A stretch of DNA of 7,653 nucleotides from Clostridia bacterium (GTDB taxonomy: Bacteria > Bacillota_A > Clostridia > Oscillospirales > CAG-272), in assembly GCA_017552165.1 (NCBI GenBank), contig JAFZCF010000096.1, positions 1 to 7,653 of the forward strand. Reading direction: 5' to 3'. Within the stretch, counting starts at the first letter, position 1; each line of letters begins with the position of its first letter. A program made the position numbers and the translations under genes. The notes under the pieces are model-generated. The model was given only the letters and a program-made list of their open reading frames with translations, was not told where the DNA came from and did not search any database. Shown here piece by piece: positions 1 through 4,823 of the stretch.

Positions 1-713
1 ACGGCGACAACGTCCCGATCATCCGCGGCTCCGCAAGAGTAGCGCTCGAGTCCCCCTCCAAGGACCCGAACGATCCTGTTTATGCGTCGATCAAAGAGCT
101 TATGGACGCTGTTGACGATTATATCCCGACCCCCGAGCGTCAGTCGGATCTCCCGTTCCTGATGCCCGTTGAGGACGTCTTCTCCATCTCCGGCCGCGGC
201 ACCGTCGCGACGGGCAGAGTTGAGCGCGGAACCGTCAAGGTCAGCGATACCGTTGAGATCGTCGGCCTTACCGAGGAAAAAAGAACGACCGTCGTTACCG
301 GCGTCGAGATGTTCCACAAGCTTCTTCCGCAGGCCGAGGCCGGCGACAACATCGGCGCCCTCCTCCGCGGCGTTGCCAAGAACGAGATCGAGCGCGGACA
401 GGTCCTCTGCAAGCCCGGTTCGATTCATCCTCATACCAAATTCAAAGGCAACGTTTACGTTCTGACCGAAAAAGAAGGCGGACGTTCCAAGCCCTTCTTC
501 CCGGGCTACCGTCCTCAGTTCTATTTCAGAACGACCGACGTTACCGGTACGATCGGACTCCCGGCTGACGTCGAGATGTGCCGCCCCGGCGACAACGTTG
601 TTATGAGCGTTGAGCTTATCACTCCCGTCGCTATCGAAAAGGGTCTCCGCTTCGCTATCCGTGAAGGCGGCAGAACCGTCGGCTCCGGCGTCGTTACCGA
701 GATCGACGAGTAA
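1..713 (+). CDS. tuf: Elongation factor Tu, C-terminal part (5' end outside window)
   Basis: EF-Tu delivers aminoacyl-tRNA to the ribosome as a GTP-bound complex in the cytoplasm. The reading frame is open from base 3 to the TAA at 711-713, giving 237 codons, and the 5' end lies outside the window. The visible part starts at the end of the GTPase domain ([15 protein letters not shown], matching the GDDTPIVRGSALKAL region of E. coli EF-Tu). It continues through domain II ([26 protein letters not shown]) and domain III ([26 protein letters not shown], ending with [13 protein letters not shown]). The protein ends at the normal family position. Codon use is strongly biased to C-ending codons, as expected for a very highly expressed gene. 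No intrinsic terminator follows: the FMN riboswitch starts 19 bases after the stop, so the tuf transcript probably runs into it. The first ATG in frame (102) is internal and is not the start. Confidence 0.97.
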   Translation, partial: GDNVPIIRGSARVALESPSKDPNDPVYASIKELMDAVDDYIPTPERQSDLPFLMPVEDVFSISGRGTVATGRVERGTVKVSDTVEIVGLTEEKRTTVVTGVEMFHKLLPQAEAGDNIGALLRGVAKNEIERGQVLCKPGSIHPHTKFKGNVYVLTEKEGGRSKPFFPGYRPQFYFRTTDVTGTIGLPADVEMCRPGDNVVMSVELITPVAIEKGLRFAIREGGRTVGSGVVTEIDE

Positions 714-732
714 TTTCCTAAAAACTCAATAG

Positions 733-859
733 TTTATTTTCAGGGGGAGCGCAAGCTCCGGTGAAAGTCCAAACCGGTGGTAAAGTCCACTAACAGCGAA
801 AGCTGCCGAGCGGGTGAGATTCCCGCACCGACGGTATAGTCCGGATGAGAGAAAATAAA
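733..859 (+). promoter_or_regulatory. FMN riboswitch (RFN element) aptamer
   Basis: This is the RNA aptamer that binds flavin mononucleotide and represses riboflavin synthesis or uptake genes. The closing helix P1 is a perfect 9-bp pairing of 733-741 (TTTATTTTC) with 851-859 (GAAAATAAA). Inside are the conserved RFN blocks GGTGAAAGTCC (760-770), ACCGGTGGTAAAGTCC (773-788) and GGATGAGAGAAAA (843-855). Local hairpins are GGAGC-GCAA-GCTCC (746-759), CAGC-GAAA-GCTG (794-805) and GCGGG-N7-CCCGC (810-826). The element sits just upstream of ribU, which confirms the ligand. By family knowledge, FMN binding stabilises P1 and turns off the downstream gene. It begins only 19 bases after the tuf stop codon, and I see no convincing promoter in between. 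Confidence 0.96.
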
Positions 860-885
860 AAGCGCCGCGGAAACGGGGGCGCTTT
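859..885 (+). promoter_or_regulatory. Expression-platform hairpin 1 following the FMN aptamer
   Basis: AAAGCGCC (859-866) pairs with GGCGCTTT (878-885) around an 11-base loop, directly abutting the 3' strand of the aptamer P1 helix. It is not followed by a T-run (AAGGAAGG comes next), so it is unlikely to be a terminator itself. The segment CGGGGG (874-879), half in its loop and half in its stem, can instead pair with CCCCCG (902-907) in the terminator stem. This hairpin could therefore be the switch between alternative structures. The pairing is seen directly; the role is inferred. Confidence 0.6.
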
Positions 886-898
886 AAGGAAGGATTAA

Positions 899-930
899 GG
901 TCCCCCGAGCAATCGGGGGACCGTTCTTTT
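899..930 (+). terminator. Riboswitch-controlled terminator that also hides the ribU ribosome binding site
   Basis: A perfect 10-bp stem, GGTCCCCCGA (899-908) with TCGGGGGACC (913-922), closes a GCAA tetraloop and is followed by GTTCTTTT (923-930), the form of an intrinsic terminator. The ribU ATG at 931 follows the T-run immediately. The only Shine-Dalgarno-like sequence, GGGGGA (915-920), 10 bases from that ATG, lies in the 3' arm. The stem could thus block both transcription and translation. It may also serve as the terminator for tuf, which lacks one of its own. Confidence 0.8.
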
Positions 931-1788
931 ATGAACGATACAGAGTATTCCGGCGGCGCGGATTTGGTGCGTGTTAAAGCCGTTCTTTGCCCAAATTGCG
1001 GGGCAAATATAAAGGCGGATCCCAAATCGAAAACTTTGAAATGTGAGTTTTGCGGATCAAGTTTACTATTTGAGTACGGATCAATTAAACTGGATTCAGA
1101 ATGTGCAAGAGAAGAAGGATCCGACCTTGAAAAGGATCGAATTCCTGCACAAAAAGAAGAATTAAAAAGCCATAACGGCAGAAAAACGGGACGGCGGGTT
1201 CTGTTCGCTTCGGTACTGACGGCTGTAATGTCGGCGCTTGCCGTCGTACTTATGAAACTTGAAGTAAGCGTGCCGATAATGCCGGCGTTTATAAAATTCG
1301 ATTTTTCGGATTTTCCGGCAATGTTCGCGGGCATCGCAGCGGGGCCTCTGTGGGGCGTGCTCGTGTGTCTTATCAAAAATCTGCTGCATATCTTCTTCGG
1401 GAGCAGCACCGGAGGTATCGGAGAGATCGCAAATTTCGCGATCGGCGCGGCATACGTTCTGACCGCGACCCTGATATACCGCCGTATCGGCGGCAGGAAG
1501 GGAATGCTTATCGGCGGAGCCGCCGGCTCGGTCGCCATGGCGGTCGTCGCCTACCCCGTGAATCTTTTCATAGTATATCCGCTTTATACGAAGTTTATGC
1601 CTCTTCAGTCCATTATTGACGCATATTCTGCGATAAATCCGGCGGTGACGGGGCTTCCGCAGGCGCTCCTGATATTCAATACTCCCTTCAACGTCATAAA
1701 GGGAGTCATCCTAACGGCGGTCGCGATACTGACTTATTCCGTGACCAAGCCGCTGTTTGAACTGATAGATGACAAAATACGCTCTTGA
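931..1788 (+). CDS. ribU: Riboflavin ECF transporter S component RibU with N-terminal zinc ribbon
   Basis: RibU is the membrane substrate-binding subunit of the energy-coupling factor riboflavin importer; it needs a shared EcfA/EcfA'/EcfT module, which is not in this window. The core starts near residue 88 and has about six membrane segments. It carries the RibU signature FDFSDFPAMFAG (123-134), IKNLLH (148-153) and a late AINPAVTGLPQALLIFNTPFN-type segment. An AxxxA pair (A98, A102) in the first helix fits the S-component contact with EcfT. The FMN riboswitch directly upstream supports riboflavin as substrate. Residues 1-87 are unusual: a four-cysteine zinc ribbon (C20-P-N-C23, C38-E-F-C41; CX2C-X14-CX2C) followed by a charged linker rich in Glu and Lys. 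The linker is relatively AT-rich. No in-frame Met lies between the ribbon and the first helix, so the ribbon appears to be part of the protein. The start at 931 touches the terminator T-run; a GTG at 967 would also keep all four cysteines. The next gene starts 12 bases after the stop. Confidence 0.9.
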   Translation: MNDTEYSGGADLVRVKAVLCPNCGANIKADPKSKTLKCEFCGSSLLFEYGSIKLDSECAREEGSDLEKDRIPAQKEELKSHNGRKTGRRVLFASVLTAVMSALAVVLMKLEVSVPIMPAFIKFDFSDFPAMFAGIAAGPLWGVLVCLIKNLLHIFFGSSTGGIGEIANFAIGAAYVLTATLIYRRIGGRKGMLIGGAAGSVAMAVVAYPVNLFIVYPLYTKFMPLQSIIDAYSAINPAVTGLPQALLIFNTPFNVIKGVILTAVAILTYSVTKPLFELIDDKIRS

Positions 1789-1790
1789 CG

Positions 1791-1795
1791 GGAGG
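1791..1795 (+). promoter_or_regulatory. Ribosome binding site GGAGG
   Basis: GGAGG lies 5 bases before the ATG at 1801 and 2 bases after the ribU stop codon. It fixes the start of the downstream gene and indicates co-transcription with ribU. Confidence 0.75.
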
Positions 1796-1800
1796 CAACC

Positions 1801-2754
1801 ATGAAAGTGACAGGCAAAAAATGCAAAACCGTAATTGCGGCGGTGCTCGCCGTGCTTTTTGCCGTCACGGCGGCTGTTTTCCCGCTTTTTTCCGAGAGGT
1901 CAAGGGTAGTGGGTGAAGAAAACGTCAAGATCAAACTTTACGACGGGGAAGAAAAGCGCCTGATCGGCGAGGTCTCCTATTCCGAACTGAAAAGTTTCTC
2001 CGCTGCGCTTAACGTCGGCGAGATAATTTATAACGTCAATAGCAGGTCGGACGGCGGCAACTTTATATCGAAAATAGACGGGCCGTCGAAGACCCTGACC
2101 ACAGAGGACGAGGTAATGTACCGCCGTGTTTTCGGCGGATGGTACATGGAGTCCCCGACGAGGCTTTACGTCTCGAACTGGAACTGGGAAGAAGATAACA
2201 GTATCGGCGGGATGTCGCTTTTCGATGACGACGGCACTCCGGACAAAAAGTTCTGGAACGCTAAAAAGCAAGAATACCGGCTGTACGCCTACTGGATCCC
2301 CGAAGATTTCTTCGTTCCCGTGGTATCATACAAGGACACCAAGACGGGGGACGGCAGCATAGACTGTCTGTACGTCAACGCCTGCGTGCCGCGGGGCGAC
2401 ATATTTGAGGAAGCGGGCTTCATAATCGACGAACGCAAAAACGTGAGCGAAAAGGACATGACGCTTGATGGCTCTCCGCTTTACGTGGAACGCGGTGTCG
2501 AAATGTTCAAATCGATCAGGGAGAGCGGCTGCTACAACTTTGACATAACCTTCAGAAACGTCACGGGAGGCGATTCGGACGGATATGCAAATGACGGACG
2601 CGTCCTTGCCTTCCACTGGAAAGGGATCAACGCGTTTGACAGCTTTTCCGTCAGAGTTTATCTCGTAACGAGAGAGGGCAGCGTGGTATACGGTCCGATA
2701 ACGACAGTCAGCCTGCAAGACGGCGGCGAGCTCTTACCGATAAAAAACAACTGA
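1801..2754 (+). CDS. Exported protein of unknown function with InlB B-repeat-like segment
   Basis: I do not recognise a specific family for this 317-residue protein. Residues 1-8 are basic, followed by a hydrophobic segment at about 10-30, so it is a signal peptide or N-terminal anchor with the rest outside the cell. No clear AxA or lipobox cleavage site is visible. Residues 42-165 look like a degenerate InlB B-repeat (Listeria-Bacteroides repeat): the hallmark FGGWY (111-115) occurs in the usual position before a closing LYAYW (161-165), and the family pattern is FxGWY...LYAxW. The interval between them is longer than in typical repeats. Residues 166-317 are rich in alternating hydrophobic/polar stretches that suggest beta structure, with no LPXTG anchor or catalytic motif. 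The gene follows ribU by 12 bases with its own GGAGG, and the operon ends at the terminator 5 bases after the stop. Being in a riboswitch-controlled operon suggests, but does not show, a link to flavin supply. Confidence 0.75.
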   Translation: MKVTGKKCKTVIAAVLAVLFAVTAAVFPLFSERSRVVGEENVKIKLYDGEEKRLIGEVSYSELKSFSAALNVGEIIYNVNSRSDGGNFISKIDGPSKTLTTEDEVMYRRVFGGWYMESPTRLYVSNWNWEEDNSIGGMSLFDDDGTPDKKFWNAKKQEYRLYAYWIPEDFFVPVVSYKDTKTGDGSIDCLYVNACVPRGDIFEEAGFIIDERKNVSEKDMTLDGSPLYVERGVEMFKSIRESGCYNFDITFRNVTGGDSDGYANDGRVLAFHWKGINAFDSFSVRVYLVTREGSVVYGPITTVSLQDGGELLPIKNN

Positions 2755-2758
2755 AACA

Positions 2759-2791
2759 AAAAACCCGGGAGCCGTGTGCTCCCGGGTTTTT
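2759..2791. terminator. Bidirectional intrinsic terminator between convergent genes
   Basis: A perfect 13-bp stem pairs AAAAACCCGGGAG (2759-2771) with CTCCCGGGTTTTT (2779-2791) around the 7-base loop CCGTGTG. It gives a T-run on both strands (GGGTTTTT on plus, GGGTTTTTTGTTT on minus). It lies 4 bases after the stop of the plus-strand gene and 6 bases beyond the stop of the minus-strand gene, so it can end both transcripts. Confidence 0.95.
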
Positions 2792-2797
2792 GACGTG

Positions 2798-3349
2798 TCA
2801 TTCGCCGCGCTTGAAGGGTATGAGCTTAGCTCTGTCGAGCGCGAACATCACGGCGGGGATGAGGATAAGCTGGACGATGATGCCCGGTATCGCGTTAAGC
2901 AGAGCTCCCGCGAGGAACGCGCTGAATGTAAACGCCTTTCCCGACATTCCGAGAAGGATCATCTGAGCCGCGCCCCAAACAAGTCTGCCGATAATCATTG
3001 CCGAGATGATGCTGATATACAGCGGGATTATCCCCTGTTTTTTGAATCTCGAATAGATGAATCCGGCGACGAAGGCGTACGCCGCGAGCTCAAACGCCAT
3101 GGCGGCTGCCGTGGGATACATCGGCGGCATCGAGAAGATGAGCGAGCGCAGGATCGGCAGGATGAACGCCATCGGCGTCGCGTACTGCCATCCGCAGATC
3201 AGGGCGCAGAGGAACACCGGGATGTGCATCGGCAGGAGCATGCTGCCTATCTGCGGGATCTGTCCGGTAAGGAACGGCAGTACCAGTCCGAGTGCGAGGA
3301 ACATCGCGGTCAGCGTCAGCCGGAGGATTCTTTCTTTGTCTTTACTCAT
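2798..3349 (-). CDS. ECF transporter S component, substrate unassigned
   Basis: This 183-residue protein is almost entirely hydrophobic, with about six membrane segments, and has the size and style of ECF_trnsprt-family S components, the vitamin-binding membrane subunits of group II ECF importers. The first helix carries the AxxxA contact motif (A15, A19). Recognisable family stretches are IPQIGSMLLPMHIPVFLC (31-48), ICGWQY (51-56) and ILRSLIFSMPPMYPTAAAMAFE (67-88, in part). I cannot assign the vitamin with confidence; pantothenate-type (PanT-like) is one possibility. The start is placed at 3349 (MSKDKE) because GGAG lies 7 bases upstream. The longer ORF beginning at 3409 would start inside the -35 box of a perfect promoter. 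The gene is monocistronic: its own promoter is upstream and a shared terminator follows. No riboswitch is visible in the short leader of roughly 25 bases. It would share the energizing module with RibU. Confidence 0.85.
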   Translation of the reverse strand: MSKDKERILRLTLTAMFLALGLVLPFLTGQIPQIGSMLLPMHIPVFLCALICGWQYATPMAFILPILRSLIFSMPPMYPTAAAMAFELAAYAFVAGFIYSRFKKQGIIPLYISIISAMIIGRLVWGAAQMILLGMSGKAFTFSAFLAGALLNAIPGIIVQLILIPAVMFALDRAKLIPFKRGE

Positions 3350-3356
3350 TAGTTTG

Positions 3357-3360
3357 CTCC
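3357..3360 (-). promoter_or_regulatory. Ribosome binding site deciding the ECF S component start
   Basis: On the minus strand the sequence reads CGGAGCAAACTAATG, with GGAG 7 bases before the ATG at 3349-3347. This favours that start over the upstream in-frame ATG at 3409. Confidence 0.75.
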
Positions 3361-3380
3361 GTAAAGATTTGATACAACTT

Positions 3381-3409
3381 ATTATACCACACGGGCCGCC
3401 GGTTGTCAA
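3381..3409 (-). promoter_or_regulatory. Consensus SigA promoter for the minus-strand ECF S component
   Basis: On the minus strand there is a perfect -35 TTGACA (3409-3404), a 17-base spacer and a perfect -10 TATAAT (3386-3381). The TG three bases before the -10 also makes it an extended -10. The predicted transcription start is near 3374, giving a leader of about 25 bases before the ATG at 3349. Confidence 0.93.
3383..3395 (-). repeat. 13-base motif shared by both divergent promoters (minus copy)
   Basis: The minus strand reads CCCGTGTGGTATA, overlapping the -10 box of the ECF S component promoter. The identical 13 bases occur on the plus strand at 3485-3497, in the same position relative to the other promoter's -10. 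Confidence 0.75.
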
Positions 3410-3428
3410 TTTTCGGGAATCAGCGACG

Positions 3429-3443
3429 GTAAAATGTTTTTAC
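3429..3443. repeat. Dyad GTAAAA-N3-TTTTAC in the divergent promoter region
   Basis: GTAAAA (3429-3434) and TTTTAC (3438-3443) form a perfect inverted repeat around TGT. It sits between the two -35 boxes (3409 and 3472), about 20 to 29 bases from each, where an operator for a dimeric regulator could lie. I do not recognise it as the site of a known regulator. Confidence 0.4.
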
Positions 3444-3447
3444 ATTA

Positions 3448-3459
3448 TTTCGGCCGAAA
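3448..3459. repeat. 12-base palindrome TTTCGGCCGAAA
   Basis: This is a perfect palindrome 12 bases upstream of the -35 box of the barnase promoter. It could be an operator half of a regulatory region or a chance GC-rich palindrome; function is not known. Confidence 0.4.
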
Positions 3460-3471
3460 GCCCATGACGCT

Positions 3472-3499
3472 TGAAAAAATATTCCCCGTGTGGTATACT
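3472..3499 (+). promoter_or_regulatory. Extended -10 promoter for the barnase-barstar operon
   Basis: The -35 is TTGAAA (3472-3477), the spacer is 16 bases, and the -10 is TATACT (3494-3499) preceded by TGG (3491-3493), an extended -10. The predicted transcription start is near 3506, about 50 bases before the ATG at 3558. No other promoter or terminator is evident between here and dnaE. Confidence 0.8.
3485..3497 (+). repeat. 13-base motif shared by both divergent promoters (plus copy)
   Basis: CCCGTGTGGTATA, overlapping the -10 of the barnase promoter, is an exact inverted copy of 3383-3395 (see the minus copy). The copies are about 90 bases apart. Confidence 0.75.
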
Positions 3500-3557
3500 A
3501 TGAGAAAGACGCCGAAATAAATCGGTCACAATCGCATCCGGAGGTCTCATAAACCAA

Positions 3558-4160
3558 ATGAAAAAATCATCGGCAGGCAAAGCCGGTAAAAATTCGCAGA
3601 AAAAATCGAACAGTCTGATAATTATAATCATCGCGGTGGCGGTGGTCGCTCTGCTCGTGACCTACCTGTTCAGCGGCGGCAGCATAATGGACCTGATCAC
3701 GGGAGAGAACGGCGCCGCGTCGGCGGCCGATACCGAGCCCGCGCCGGGTATCGACAGTAAGACGGACAAGCCGGATCCTTCGGAGAGCTCCGCTCAGCCG
3801 ACCGGCCCCCCTATAGACGAGAACGGACGGTACTTTTCAAAGGATGAAGTCGCTCTTTATATCCATACCTACGGAAAGCTCCCGGCAAACTTCGTGACGA
3901 AGACAGAGGCACGCAAAAAAGGCTGGGAGGGCGGTTCGGTGGAAAAATATTTCCCCGGATGCGCAATCGGAGGCGACAGCTTCGGCAACAGCGAGGGCAA
4001 CCTCCCCGAAAAGAGCGGGAGGACCTATCGCGAATGCGATATTGACACAAACGGGCAAAGTTCGCGCGGGGCGAAGCGGATAGTCTTTTCGAACGACGGG
4101 CTCGTTTATTATACTGGCGATCACTACGAGACGTTCGAGCTGCTTTACGGGACGCCCTGA
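3558..4160 (+). CDS. Membrane-anchored barnase-type ribonuclease
   Basis: This is a guanyl-preferring RNase of the N1/T1 (barnase) family that cleaves single-stranded RNA. Residues 1-17 are Lys-rich and 20-38 form one membrane helix, so the rest should be outside the cell. Residues 40-88 are a low-complexity linker rich in Pro, Ser, Ala and Asp. The catalytic domain spans 91-198. By alignment from memory with Bacillus barnase, the key residues are kept: K115 (K27), E146 (E60), E159 (E73, general base), R170 (R83), R174 (R87) and H189 (H102, general acid). The signatures KSGRTYRECDI (152-162) and GDHYETF (187-193) are clear. R59 of barnase, which contacts RNA and barstar, is Ser here (S145). 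GGAGGT at 3540-3545 is 12 bases before the ATG, slightly long spacing. The barstar gene begins 9 bases after the stop. Likely roles are extracellular RNA use or killing of competitors; an anchor instead of a cleaved signal peptide is unlike secreted barnase. Confidence 0.93.
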   Translation: MKKSSAGKAGKNSQKKSNSLIIIIIAVAVVALLVTYLFSGGSIMDLITGENGAASAADTEPAPGIDSKTDKPDPSESSAQPTGPPIDENGRYFSKDEVALYIHTYGKLPANFVTKTEARKKGWEGGSVEKYFPGCAIGGDSFGNSEGNLPEKSGRTYRECDIDTNGQSSRGAKRIVFSNDGLVYYTGDHYETFELLYGTP

Positions 4161-4169
4161 GGAGGAAAT

Positions 4170-4448
4170 ATGGAAATATTCGTTCTCGACGGGACAAAAA
4201 TGACAGACCGTGAAACGGCTCACGCATACATCGCGCGCACGCTCGGCTTCCCTGCGTATTACGGCGGGAATCTCGACGCCCTCGCCGACTGCCTTTCGGA
4301 GATGAGCAGGGAGACCTGCATCGTGCTCACCGACCGCGACGAAATTGAAAAAAAGCTCGGCAGGGTCTATGCCGACCGGATGCTCGGGGTGTTCCTTGAA
4401 CAGTCCGGGTGCTGCGGATTTCAGTTTATGATCTGCGACGACATCTGA
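4170..4448 (+). CDS. Barstar-type ribonuclease inhibitor
   Basis: This 92-residue protein is a cytoplasmic inhibitor that plugs the active site of barnase and protects the producing cell before export. It matches barstar in length and in the core FPAYYGGNLDALADCL (27-42), the equivalent of LPEYYGENLDALWDCL. The inhibitory residues Y30 (Y29), D36 (D35) and D40 (D39) are kept. E77 matches E76 in the VF-x-E pattern. W38 of barstar is Ala here (A39). The start is fixed by GGAGGAA (4161-4167), 2 bases before the ATG, and the gap from the RNase stop is 9 bases, so the pair is co-transcribed and probably coupled. The next gene starts 27 bases on. Confidence 0.93.
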   Translation: MEIFVLDGTKMTDRETAHAYIARTLGFPAYYGGNLDALADCLSEMSRETCIVLTDRDEIEKKLGRVYADRMLGVFLEQSGCCGFQFMICDDI

Positions 4449-4475
4449 AAACAATATCCTTAAAGGAGAAACAAT

Positions 4476-4811
4476 ATGAACAACTACAACACGAACACAC
4501 CTTATCAGCAGACACAGGGGACCAGAATGTATAAGGGTCAGTATTACACCGATTCTCAGCTTCAGCCCATCTCGGCGTGGGGATATTTCGGCTATATGCT
4601 CCTTTTCTCGATCCCTCTGCTCGGCTTCATTCTCCTGATCGTGTTCAGCGTTTCCGACGACAACATCAACAGGCGTAATTTTGCCCGCTCGTACTGGTGT
4701 TCGCTCGTTATCGCGCTCATCATCATTGGCCTGATTCTTGTCATCGCCCTCGTCTCCGGAGGACTCTCAAATCTCAGCAGCTGGCTGTCTTCTATTCTCC
4801 CCTCCGCCTGA
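4476..4811 (+). CDS. Small two-helix membrane protein of unknown function
   Basis: This 111-residue protein has a polar N-terminal tail rich in Asn, Gln, Thr and Tyr (1-30), a membrane helix at about 36-58 and a second at about 75-94. The tail of a short Ser/Leu-rich helix follows. The conserved-looking loop between helices is SDDNINRRNFARSYW (60-74), a pattern I associate with uncharacterised Bacillota small membrane proteins. The basic loop between two helices predicts the loop inside and both ends outside. AAAGGAG (4462-4468) is 7 bases before the ATG, a good site. The gene sits 27 bases after barstar and 12 bases before whiA in the same direction. Its function is not known; it could be a partner of the RNase pair or an unrelated neighbour. 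Confidence 0.85.
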   Translation: MNNYNTNTPYQQTQGTRMYKGQYYTDSQLQPISAWGYFGYMLLFSIPLLGFILLIVFSVSDDNINRRNFARSYWCSLVIALIIIGLILVIALVSGGLSNLSSWLSSILPSA

Positions 4812-4823
4812 CACTGCGGCAAA

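Noticed and set aside
726..1538. Long minus-strand ORF (270 codons) over the riboswitch and ribU
   Set aside because: It runs antisense to the FMN riboswitch and the conserved RibU core, has no ribosome binding site that I see and no recognisable protein features. It is a shadow of the GC-biased codons.
2774..3352. Plus-strand ORF (192 codons) across the terminator and the ECF S component
   Set aside because: It starts inside the terminator hairpin, encodes a highly charged Arg/Glu/His-rich sequence and is antisense to a well-supported membrane protein.
3350..3409. Extended N-terminus (20 residues) for the ECF S component from ATG 3409
   Set aside because: That ATG lies within the -35 box of a perfect promoter, upstream of the predicted transcription start, and GGAG supports the start at 3349.
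3837..4454. Minus-strand ORF (205 codons) antisense to barnase and barstar
   Set aside because: The plus strand has two recognised genes with catalytic and binding residues and good ribosome binding sites. The antisense frame shows no family features.
4457..4467. TCCTT-A-AAGGA palindrome covering the ribosome binding site of the small membrane protein
   Set aside because: The arms are 5 bp with a 1-base loop, which cannot form a stable hairpin; it is a by-product of the AAAGGAG site.
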